64,000 nt of DNA from Atriophallophorus winterbourni. Taxonomy: Eukaryota > Platyhelminthes > Trematoda > Plagiorchiida > Microphallidae. Positions 45,137 to 55,246 of the stretch are shown here, piece by piece. The DNA is taken from contig JACCGJ010005167.1 in the NCBI GenBank assembly GCA_013407085.1, positions 78,093 to 142,092 on the forward strand, written 5' to 3'. The position numbers and the translations under genes were made by a program. The first letter of the stretch is position 1, and the number at the start of each line of letters is the position of its first letter. The notes under the pieces are model-generated. The model did not search any database and was not told the origin of the DNA. It worked only from the letters and a program-made list of their open reading frames with translations.

Positions 45137-46912
45137 GTTACCTAGATATCTCAAAAGCATTTGATCGTGTTGAACATACTTTACTACTGCAGAAACTTGA
45201 AAGGCATGGTATCACTGGAAATTTGTTGAGTTGGCAAAAAAGACTTTGTCAAAATGACTTCCTAACAAATCGCACTGGCCGGGTAAGTTTTGACGGTGAA
45301 TCATCAGTATATAGCTGAGTTCCCCAAGGTTCACTCATTGGTCCTGTCCCCTTTCTGGTTTATGTCAATGAAGTAGCGGAAATTATTGGATGTAACAATT
45401 CGTTATTTGCGAGAACATAAATATATGGCGAAGAAGACCGCATGCTATTACAAAAAGATCTTGATACGCCTGCCAACTGGTCATTGAAGAACAAACTACC
45501 GTTTAACTTCAACAAATGCAGGCTCATGAATGTAAAGAATCGAGTAGAGTTCACATATCATATAGTTTCACATGCCTTTGAAAATTGCAGTAAAGAAAAT
45601 GATTTATATGTCTGGATATGCTCATTTTAAAAAAACCCGATTCATAATAACACTGGTTTACAATATCAACACGTATCCTCAATATACTCAAGCGGGTATT
45701 TTGGAAATTGTCGCCCGAAATATTCCCGAGGTTCATGAATACATATTTCATACCAGTCATGGAATGCGGTGTAAAATTATGATCTCGGTCGTTCAAGAAG
45801 AATGTTGGACTTATGCAGCGAATCTATCACCGCTCAACAAAACTAGTTTTTAGCATCCGAAACCAGCCTTATAATAAAGGATAGCTCAAATGAATCAGTT
45901 CAACTTTCCCTATCGACGAATCAGAGGAGACCTTATCTTACTTTACAAATCATTCATACCCCGAACCATCCCTTACAGGATTTATTCACGAAAAGGTATT
46001 TGATAAAGTATTAGTCCCATGAATTGGTGCTGGTGGTACCCTATTCCGTCCTAAACTGTAGAAGGTATTTTCAATCCGTCCGTATCTGTATTACTTGAAA
46101 CAGTTTACTTTCAACCGTTGATCACTCAACTAGATTGCATGAATTTTAAAAACAATTAGTCGACATTTTATTGAATTATTCGTTTCCCAAACACTGATAT
46201 ACTGCTTAATCTAATTCCTGATATTGTTCCACGCACTTACATTTAAATGTTTACCATCCTATGGTTATTGTTCACAACTACCGTAAAACAAAATGCGTTA
46301 TATTCTAAACAATCGTTTATTCATACAGAGACTAATTCATTGATTATTCTAACCTGTTGCAGCTCGCAATTTATATTACGTTTTGTACATGCAATGTTTG
46401 TTTGTTTGATCGAACACACCATCGTGCAAGAAAACTCATAAGTGATCTCCATAAACTGACGCACGAGGAAAGAATGCAAACGCTTAGCATCCCTATTCTG
46501 CTTCAAATAAGTAATCGAATTGATGTGATACATAGAAAATATTACATCCAAACCACCCTTTAAATCAATTATTGAAACACCATGAGCCGCGACATAGATG
46601 CAACCAATCCCTGGTAGTACAAACTTCACTTTCCCATAGTTGGTTTCCTTACGTGTGTTTTGTTTGGAATGCGCTCTTTGAAGCTATTGACACCACTCCG
46701 TGTGTCGAAACATTCACTCGAACTTTGAACACACTCACGGTAAGTATTCAACACGACTATACGTGGCATTACATGATTATGAGTTATTTTCATTTTAATA
46801 TACGAATATTTGCTATGCCAGGATCATTATGAAGCTAAGTGACTTTTGTTCCCGCAAATGATTAAATGTTGAAATGAACAACTAAAGATTAACATCGAAT
46901 GCAAGAACTCAC

Positions 46913-48659
46913 TCACTCAGTCCTCTCCTTGCCGGGTAGCATATAAGGCGAAGACAACGCCACGCCAGTAGTTCCGGTCTGCCACTGCTTTCGTTGCCGT
47001 CTGCACCGTGAATCCTTGTGCATGTAGTTCGCGTTCCCACGTTCTGCACCAAGTTTCCTTGGGCGGTCCTCTTTTTCGTTTACCTTGTGGAAGCCAGTGA
47101 ATGTCTTCCTTCGTATGCGAACTGGGATCCATCCTGCAGACATGACCGAACTATCTCCACCGTCGTCTTTTGACTACAGTAGATACTACCTCCCTACCGG
47201 TTTTTCGCAGGAGCTCTTCATTTGAAATGGTGTGTGGCCAAAGACTCCGTAGAATCCTTCTCATGCACTTAGTTTGAAACACGTTCATTCTGCGCTCAAT
47301 GGCAGCGGTCGTCTTGCAGCATTCCGATGCATACAGCAACACACTCAGAACGTTGCTCTTGAAGAGTCTGATCTTCGTCTTAATGCTGAGAGCGGAGGAT
47401 TTCCAAATGGAATTCATCATGCAGAATGCTTGGTTCGCCTTCCCGATCCTTCTCCTGAACTCATCTTCACAGTCACCATTTACAGTCAGTTTGCTCCCAA
47501 GGTAGACTGTATCTGTATCCTCACTGAGCGGTTGACCGTCCACGAACACTGGTGGTTGCTCCTGAACATTCTTTTGCATTACCTTCGATTTGCCAGCGTA
47601 AATTTCTCAACCCAACGTCTTGCCAATTGCCGATAGTCGATCGCTCTTGTTCTGGATCTGATCTTGCATGCCAAGAGGGCAACATCATCCCCATAGTCCA
47701 GGTCTTCTAGCGGTCCCGCTGGGGTCCATGGAATGCCTGCTGCCCTGCCATCGATCACCTGTCTCATAATCCAGTCTATTGTTAGGGAGAAGAGTATCGG
47801 TGAGAGGATACATCCTTACCTCACTCCCGTACGAACCTTAAACTTCTCAATGAGCATTTCAATGTGAGCTACTCGGCATTCAAACTTGTCCTATAAGGCT
47901 TTTATGAGATTTACTATCTTTGATGGTATACCATAATGACGGAGGATTTTCCATAACACTGGTCGGTGAACGCTATCGAAGGCCTTCTGGAAGTCGATGT
48001 AGGCCACACACAGCTCTGCATTCCATTCATCTGTCTGCTCAGGATCTGACGGAGGACAAAGATTTGGTCAATGCAAGATTTTCCTTTCCTGAACCCGGCT
48101 TGCTCTTGTCGTAAAATGGATTGAACTGCATTGGAGACACGTCGGAGAATGATGCGGCAGAATATTTTGCTCGTGACTGATAGAAGCGTAATACCTCGCC
48201 ATATGGTGCAGTAGCTCAAGTCATCTTTCTTGGGAAGTTTGATTATAGTACCCGAACGCCAGGCGTCAAGTATCTGCTCAGTATCCCAGATATTCTGGAA
48301 TAGGTCTCGCAAAACTTTTGGCGTCTCTTCGGTTTCCGCCTTGAGCAGTTCGGCATACACTCCTTTGACACCTGGTGACTTCCCCTTTTTCAACCTCTGG
48401 ATAGCAAATTGCACCTCTTGGAGGCTGATGGCGTGCTGACGTCGAGGTCTGTAGCTGCCTCAGGTATATCGACGTTGGTTTGAGGCGGTAGGCGGTTTAG
48501 AATGAGCTCAAAATGTTCTCGCCATCTGGCTAACTCTTCTTTCGCATCAGTTAGTACATCTTCACCCTGGGTCCTCACTTGTTGATTGCTTGTCTGACTA
48601 CGATTGCATAGCTTTCGATTATTCTGATATAACCTTCTCAGATCATTCATTCGGCACAC
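46913..48659 (-). pseudogene. RTE reverse transcriptase, frameshifted
   Basis: Pieces in order along the minus strand: RWREHFELILNR, KSPGVKGVYAELLKA, RSGTIIKLPKKDDLSYC, RGITLLSVTSKIFCRII, RQEQAGFRKGKSCIDQIF (typical RTE), a frameshifted palm, the catalytic LDYGDDVALLA at about 47690, VYLGSKLTVNGD, RRIGKANQAF and the C-terminal KRKRGPPKETWCRTWEREL. At the active site the residue after Y is Gly, where RTE elements usually have Ala. At least three frameshifts and one stop. Confidence 0.8.
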
Positions 48660-49682
48660 CTCTTCTGCTTGTTATGTCAGGTTTTCCACATACCGTCTTT
48701 TGTCCTTCCTCGCTGATTTGTTAACCTCTTTATTTTCATTCTATACTCTTCAGTGATTGCAATATTTTCATTAGACGGTTTTTCGCTAAGCATGCGTTTT
48801 TACATCTTTACTCTCTTCTGTGAGTTGCCGTGTTTTCGACGAGATCCACGAGGCTTTGCATCCCTGTCTGTACCCAAGGATTTTTCTCCGACGGCCTTTA
48901 GTGTGTGGTTGAAAACATCAATCGTCATTGAATCATTGGGCCGGGCGCTGATTTTCTCTCTCAGAATGTTGCCAGAAGCTTTTCTCGTGGAATCATCGCT
49001 CAGGTTATTCACATTCAACCGTGGGCTGCGCTGAATTGCGATATTTGCCCTTCTCAGTTTCAAACAAATCTTTCCGACAACCAGGAAATGGTCGCTACCA
49101 ATATCGGCACTACGCATGACCCTCACATCTTGTAACAGGCGCCTCCATTTAACATTTATCTTCATGTGATCGAAATTACTTTCTGTTCTGCCGTTTGGAG
49201 AAGACCAGGTTATTTTATGGCTGTTTTTGTGGGGGAATCGTGTGCCCCGAACGACAAGATCGTTCTCTTCGCAAATGTCAAGTAGCCTCTCCCTATTATC
49301 ATTCTGTAGGCTAACACCATGCACTCCCATGGTACGCTCCCTGTTCGTATTTACAGTTCCGGTTCTAGCGTTAAAATCTCCCATTACCACCAGTAGGTCG
49401 TGCTTTGGGATGACCCTCAAGACTTCTTGCATGGCTTCGTAAAACCTGTTTTTCTCCTCTTGGGCTGCATCTTCTGTTGGAGCGTATGCTACCGCAATCG
49501 AGAGCATGCAAACGCTCGAGTTTAGTCTGGCATATAGGAGTCGCTCGTTTACACACTTTCATTGCATGATCGTACTGCTGGTCTTTCTGCTTGCAAGCAG
49601 AGCGACTCCACAATGATATAGGTTATCTTGCCTTCCTGACCAGATAATAGTCTCACCGCTATCTAGCTTTTGCTGATCAGAG

Positions 49683-49991
49683 CAGACAATAACGAATACT
49701 TAGCTTTGGGATTTAAAGCGAAGCGAATATTGTTGAATATTCGCTTCGCTTCGCCATTGCGAAGTGCACTTCGGATATTCGCTTTGATACCATTCGCCAT
49801 TGCGAAGGGCAGTTAGGGCACTTCGAAAAATCGCTTCGCACTTCGCTTCGCTCCAAGAAAGTGACATTCGTTATTGTCTGATACATACACACACATACAT
49901 ACATACATACATAGAGGCATACATACATACATACATACATACATACATACATACATACATACATACATACATACATACATACATACATACA

Positions 49992-50025
<34 letters not shown>

Positions 50026-50150
50026 CATACGTACATACATACATGCATACATACCAGACAATAACGAATACTTCACTTTGGGATTTAAAGCGAAGTGAAG
50101 TTGCGAAGTGCACTTCGTTCGCTCCAAAAAGTGACATTCGTTATTGTTTG
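49683..50150. mobile_element. Two inverted-repeat elements flanking a CATA microsatellite, inserted in the RTE
   Basis: Element E1 (49683-49880, 198 bp) and element E2 (50055-50150, 96 bp) both start CAGACAATAACGAAT and end ATTCGTTATTGT(C/T)TG, a 15-bp terminal inverted repeat, and share an internal tttgggatttaaagcgaag block. Between them is a CATA microsatellite (49881-50054). E1 also contains a perfect 14-bp hairpin, GCGAAGCGAATATT with its complement at 49736-49749, and many GCGAAG/CTTCGC repeats. Both look like one MITE family, with E2 a deleted copy. CAGAG occurs just left of E1 and just right of E2, but it is not certain that it is a target duplication. Confidence 0.7.
49885..50052 (+). 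repeat. CATA tetranucleotide microsatellite
   Basis: About 40 repeats of CATA, with a few interruptions (gaggcata near 49913, tatata and gtacata near 50021). The long Tyr/Met/His-Thr-Tyr-Ile reading frames across it are artefacts of the repeat. Confidence 0.95.
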
Positions 50151-50432
50151 TACCAGAGCCGGTCCATCTCACCTCGGACATTCCAAGTATACTCAGATCA
50201 TACCTGTTGAGCTCATGTATAGCTTGAGCCAGCTTGATACAGCGTTCGAACGTTCCAGCAACCAAGTCTATCGTTCTTTTCGGCGCGAGGAGATCGGCCA
50301 TCGTGTTGGAAACTTCCATTCGGCTTTCATCTCCATCCGTCATGGGACCTTTTGTAAGGTTCGCGTCACTCCTGTAGCCATTGTTGAGTAGAATTTTCGG
50401 ATCTGTTGTCATCGTTTCCGTAGCAATGCAAG

Positions 50433-51424
50433 TAAGCTATTTTTAAATAGTTTCAGATGTTTCTAATCTCGGCTTTCTGATGACCACTCACGTAAACCTG
50501 TTCAGAACAATAAGCATCAAATTAATCTGCATGCGGCGATTTTGGCCATCACGTCTACATTTTCAAGTTTATTGTGTTCTGGTAAAAATTGGGTCCCATA
50601 TGTGTACATGTGATTACAGTATATTTGACGTCCGCAACTAACGGAACGGAATCATTGCTCCCATTTGGAAGTTGCGATTTTTCCAAATGAGATTTCTCGA
50701 TTGAACTATGAATTTGCATTTTGGAGAGTAAGCATGTGACGCATGTATAAAATGCTTAAAGCAATATGAAATACGCACTTCAGTCAAAGATGCAATGTGA
50801 TTTTTCTGATCAGTTATACTCCAATAAGCCTACGCACGAGTGTGTTTGAAATCTTGCGACAGCGTTACGAACTGAAAAGCAATAGTCAGTGTACATGTCA
50901 TGTGTTTCATAACTGCGCAATATTTAGCTAATCCAACAAATATTTTCGATTGAATTCACGAATCAGCCAGGTAATATCATTTCCATATTCTGAGAATAAT
51001 CTATTTTAACATCTGTAATTTGACTCACACATATAAATAATAATAAATAAGTAAATAAGTAAATAAAAATAAATAAGTAAGCACGAACTGAGCTTATTTT
51101 TATAAAATATTCATCAATTTTAGCAAATAATTGCAACAGAGTCTCAGCTTTTAATCTTAGCATATTGCAATCGATTATCAGACCATAACAAGTTTCCTAG
51201 GTAGGTGAAAACCGATGGGCTGCAAAAATTAACTTTGAAATGTTTTACACAACGTTAGCTATACATCAAAAGTACTATTACTGGACTGTTTATTCAGGTT
51301 GTGAGAATAGTTTATACAACCTACGAATAATTCGAACTAGTCATGCAAGTTTTAGCTAATTCCATCTGATTGTGCATAAACAAAAATTAGCAAAAATTAC
51401 TAAAAAATAATCTTCGGTTTAAAA
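50433..51424. other. Diverged spacer (unit 3)
   Basis: Equivalent to 13270-14421 in unit 1 but clearly more diverged than neighbouring segments. About 200 bp corresponding to 13890-14090 is missing, with a short TAAA/TAAG-rich tract (51035-51085) at the point of loss. The possible exon of units 1 and 2 is recognisable here with two stop codons. Confidence 0.55.
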
Positions 51425-51984
51425 ATGCTCATTTTTAAGCATTTATATCACATACACCCGATGACCGGTTTCGTACTGTTTACAATATCCAGGCAGGGAG
51501 AGTGAAATTAGGATTCACGTGCACTTGTAAATCACTGTTGGATTAGGGTCGAACAACCAACCCGTTCAATCGTATGTGCCCATACACATGTTTATGGTGT
51601 ACCAGAAAATACTTCTAGAGAATCGAATCAGGAAACCGTAGAGCACGACGTTAAACAAGGGCGCTACATTGCGTGTTCTCTCAATATTTCTAATGCCGTT
51701 GTTGTGGACACTTTTTCGGTTCATTTTTCGCCAAAATATAAAGGCATGGACCGAAACCTCTGAAGATTACGTTCTTGACCAGCGTTATGGCTGAAATAGT
51801 GAGGTCGTAATGTACAAAAGGGAAACAAACACTACCCAACGATGTTAGACTTAGCCCACCCAAACCAAGTCAAACACTCTACTGTTTGGAGATAGCGGAT
51901 AGCAGCGTTTCCATCCAAATGGAGGAAATCAATGCATCAAAAAACGTCTTAGGTCCGGCTCAAATCGAGTCGGACTGAGCAATT

Positions 51985-52790
51985 CATACCGAAAACTAAT
52001 TGTCGATTCAAGCCCTCGGCGACCTATAAGACGCACACATGTTTTACCATACAAAGAAGCCGGACCAATAACTTCGGTTTACACCCCGTCATCACTCACA
52101 AAAAAGACGATTAAGTGCATCTATACAAACGCGAACAGCCTTTTCAACAAATTAATCGAATTGTCTGAGTTTAGTAATGAAACGGCGCCATACATAATTG
52201 CAGTAACAGAAACGTGGTTATATGCCCCATTGTCTGATAATGTACTCTCTTTGCAAAACATGTCTGTATTCCGACGTGACCGTTTAAGCGATGGCGGAGG
52301 AGCAGCACTCTACTTCAAGCAATCGTTTATCTGTAGAGCTATGAACGACCAGATCCTTGATATCACTGACAGAATTTGGTGCACTCTGACTCTTACTTCA
52401 GGAGACCAATGCATTATTGGAGTGATCTATCGTTCTCCAACAGCAACTCTCGATCTAAACAATAAACTGATTAATGCTTTGCGCTATGTAACAACGCGAT
52501 ACAATACTCAAATATTAATAATGGGGGATTTCAACTTTCCCCAGCTCTATAGCCGGAATGATCATCCATCAGAGACACTTCAAAATGAACTTCGAGCCGT
52601 TTTGGATTACGCACCCCTTTATAACCACGTTTTTGGATTTACTCGTATGAGAGGATCAGACCAGCCGTCTACCTTGGATCTTATACTTACATGAGATCCC
52701 ACAGCTGTTGAGAATATCGTTTATAAACCGCCGATCGGACGAAGCGATCACGTTGTCCTAGAATTCGAGTACGTTTGTAGCGCTAGCGCA
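51985..52790 (+). pseudogene. CR1 endonuclease
   Basis: Open from about 51985 without an ATG: CIYTNANSLFNKLIEL, IIAVTETWLYAP (catalytic E), GGGAALYFK, CIIGVIYRSPT, ILIMGDFNFPQ (catalytic D/N) and STLDLILT. An in-frame TGA follows at 52692-52694, after which the same frame continues DPTAVENIV...GRSDHVVLEFEY, the final SDH motif. Thus one nonsense change interrupts an otherwise complete APE-type endonuclease. Confidence 0.8.
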
Positions 52791-53143
52791 ATAGTGACGG
52801 GACAAAATGCGTCCGAATGGTAAACTATCGTGCTCTGTGTGCCGAGTTACAAAGCACTAGTTTCGCACAACTGGATTACTCCGATCCGGATAGTCATTGG
52901 TGATCTCTCTTACAGCACCTCAAATCTATATTGGAGGAACATTCAATGTTCGCTTTGAAGAAAACGTCTCAACGAAATAAATTTTTACTACGGAGCAGGA
53001 CTACAAAGTGGATGAAACAAAGGGCAGTAGCGTGGGAGTTTAACAAGGGTACCAACACAGCTGATTCTTGGGCATAAGTTACACGACTTCGAAACAAAGT
53101 TATCAGCTTAATTCGAGATGATAAACAAGCATTCCAATCGCAA

Positions 53144-54770
53144 TTGATTTCTCAGATGCACCAGAATCCGAAGCTCTTGTATAGACTTGTAAACGACAGA
53201 ACAAATATTAAACCAGGAGTCTTTGCTCTAAGAACTTTGTCCGGCTTCACGGAATCCATAAATCAGACCGCTGACCTGTTAGCAGACTTTTATGCCGGAG
53301 TTTTTGCGCCGAAATCCATGGAGCCTGATCAGGAACCAATCGTTCGACTTGACCGACCGACCTTGAGTGAAGTATTGATTACTCCGATGGTGGTAGCGCA
53401 GTACTTACGAAAATTGAACGTAAAGAAATCTCCAGGACCAGACGAGCTAACTCCAAAGCTGCTCAAAACCTGTCATGCGCAGCTATTTGAACCTCTATCT
53501 TGCATGTTTGATAATTTGCTCCAAGCTGGAGTAGTGCCACAATACTGGAAACTGGGACAAATAATACCCCTTTACAAAGGTGGTTGCCGTTCGGATGTTA
53601 AAAATTACAGGCCGGTGACCTTGCTGTCTTCGGTATCAAAAGTTTTTGAGCGAATAATAACCGCAGAAATCGTGCGACATCTGGAAACGAATCGACTTTT
53701 GGCAGTTGCCCAACATGGATTTCGCAGAAATCGTTCTTGTCTAACAAATTTGCTGACAAGCTTAGACGATTGAACGAGGATGCGGGGGGCTGTATTCATG
53801 CGTGCTACCTGGACATTTCTAAAGCGTTTGACAGAGTTGATCACAATTTACTCTTGAACAAGCTAAAAAAACACGGTGTTGTTGGAAGAATATACGAATT
53901 CCTAAGAGATTACCACAGCAACAGACACATCCGAGTTCGTGTGGACGGCCTATTATCGAAGAACATCGATGTCACTAGCGGAGTTCCACAAGGCTCAGTG
54001 CTTGGACCAATACTGTTTCTAGTCTATATGAACGATATACCACTACCAAATGATAGTAAGATGGTTTTTTTGCTGACGATATAAAAATATGGAGGCAAAT
54101 CAGAAATGCTGACGATTGTATCTTGTTGCAAAACGATTTGAGTGCTTTGTTCAACTGGTCATCTGAAAATAAACTGTCATTGAATATGCAAAAGTCGAAG
54201 ATGATTCAGATTGGTCGTGACCTTGGCTTTTCCTATCCATACAAGCTCGGCGACATTAACTTGGAGTACACCGAAGAAGAAAAGGACCTCGGTGTCTGGA
54301 TTTGCGGCAGTTTGAAAAATGGTCTACAATGCGAAACCGTTTACAAAAGCGCGTCTCGGCTGCTCGGCATGCTACGGCGGATATTTGGACGTTTTTCCCC
54401 GGGGTGTTTTCCTCTCATGATGAATACATATATACACCCGGTTCTAGATTATGCCGCACAAGCCTGGACACCGTGGCTCCAAAAAGACATCTTACTCCTG
54501 GATCGCATATACCGGATAGCTTCTAAGCTTGTCATTGGACTCGAAAATATGTCATTCACCGGGCGACTTAGGCTACTGGAGATGAGGACACTTGCGCAAA
54601 GGAGAATGCGAGGTGGTATCATCCTCGCATACAAAATACTTACTACTGTTTTCCACCCTCTGGATATATTATTCCATGTTCGAGCTTCCAGCGACAGCCA
54701 TAATCATGGTTGAAAGTTGGAAATACCACATTTCAAACAGAACTGCCGCAGGTATTTTAATTCGGTGCGT
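53144..54770 (+). pseudogene. CR1 reverse transcriptase, frameshifted
   Basis: Frame 1 (53144-53773): KSPGPDELTPKLLK, WKLGQIIPLYKGG, NYRPVTLLSSVSKVFERI, QHGFRRNRSCLTNLL. A TGG-to-TGA change at SLDDW and a frameshift in a G-run follow. Frame 2 (to 54084): CIHACYLDISKAFDRVDH, GVPQGSVLGPILFLVYMNDI. One T is missing in the T-run at 54065-54071, after which the original frame reads FADDIKIW. Frame 3 (54123-54713): KDLGVWICGSLKN to DSHNHG and TGA. The tail KLEIPHFKQNCRRYFNSVRACFVWN runs into the AT repeat. Four or more lesions; not mobile. Confidence 0.82.
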
Positions 54771-54784
54771 GCGTGCTTTGTTTG

Positions 54785-54836
<52 letters not shown>

Positions 54837-54929
54837 ACCTATATTTCCACCTTGTGGTTATTATAAAGTTAATTGATTTTTCAACCAAAAATTTTGAATC
54901 TTGAAGCTTCATATAAACCCATAACTAGG

Positions 54930-55195
54930 AACAAAAATGATCATTTGTATTTGACTCGCACACAACAACGACTGATTTCGTACAGTAAACAATCATCAGG
55001 TTGGAACGATCAGCCTGTTTAATCAGATGTGCCTATGCACTTGACGGTGGGTAAAACGAATAGCCAAGAACCAAAATGCTCACTTGCATGCCAATGCAAC
55101 ACACTCACAAACATACAATCAACGACTGGTTTCCTGCGGTTTGTACTCTTCTGATATAGGAAGTACTAACAGGAAGAACGGTAAACATGCGAAGC
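54930..55195. repeat. Small tandem repeat array, remaining units (unit 3)
   Basis: Two units (starting near 54938 gatcatttgtattt and 55077 gctcacttgcatgcc) matching the second and third units of unit 2 at 31176 and 31337. The first unit is at 51425-51600 on the other side of the CR1 insertion. Confidence 0.55.
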
Positions 55196-55246
55196 AATTA
55201 GATTAAATGAATTTATGGATAAAAACTAGTTTCAAGCGCATAACAT

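Larger units (their letters stand above)
42880..46095 (+). mobile_element. CR1 RT fragment split by SINE-like and LTR insertions (unit 3)
   Basis: Same CR1 fragment as 10868-12480. It is interrupted at 43058 by the 145-bp SINE-like insertion and at 43508 by the LTR element. The reading CYLDISKAFDRV is cut between CY and LDISKAF and resumes at 45142. Downstream stops match units 1 and 2. Confidence 0.85.
48800..50412 (-). pseudogene. RTE endonuclease (APE-type), interrupted
   Basis: N-terminal part (50412 to about 50152) reads IHELNRYDLSILGMSEVRWTGSG, including the catalytic E of SEVRWTG. After the 468-bp insertion it resumes with QQKLDSGETIIWSG, then a stop and frameshift, and a 235-codon frame (49507-48800) with AYAPTEDA, the catalytic LLVVMGDFNARTG, RTESNFDHMKIN (usually N.IDHI) and the GSDHFLV box. 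Every EN motif is identifiable, so disruption rather than sequence decay is the main damage. Confidence 0.8.
46906..50424 (-). mobile_element. Near-full-length RTE LINE with 8-bp target duplication
   Basis: A 3519-bp minus-strand element flanked by AATGCAAG (46898-46905 and 50425-50432); units 1 and 2 have the empty site (cgaatgtaagta). In sense it begins with an EN N-terminus (LAQAIHELNRYDLSILGMSEVRWTGSG), continues with EN and RT, and ends with (tgag)n at 46906-46920, the short tandem-repeat tail usual for RTE. The single ORF is broken by frameshifts and stops (for example TGG to TAG in RRWRWFGHV) and by a MITE-like insertion at 49683-50150. It is dead but the most complete RTE in the window and specific to unit 3. 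Confidence 0.88.
51601..54912 (+). mobile_element. Near-complete CR1 LINE, several disabling mutations
   Basis: Inserted into the small tandem repeat array of unit 3 (units flank it at 51425 and 54930). It contains an APE-type endonuclease and a reverse transcriptase in several frames, an (AT)n tract (54786-54832) at the expected WNSLP position, and a short 3' region. It is absent from units 1 and 2, so it is a unit-3-specific insertion. The ORF1 region (51601-51980) is degraded and target duplications could not be identified. Confidence 0.8.

Noticed and set aside
47274..49442. Plus-strand frames of 60-120 codons across the RTE
   Set aside because: Antisense to RTE endonuclease and reverse transcriptase, whose motifs on the minus strand are unambiguous.
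49713..50210. Long frames of repeated Tyr-Val-Cys-Met and His-Thr-Tyr-Ile
   Set aside because: Pure translation of the CATA microsatellite in several frames.
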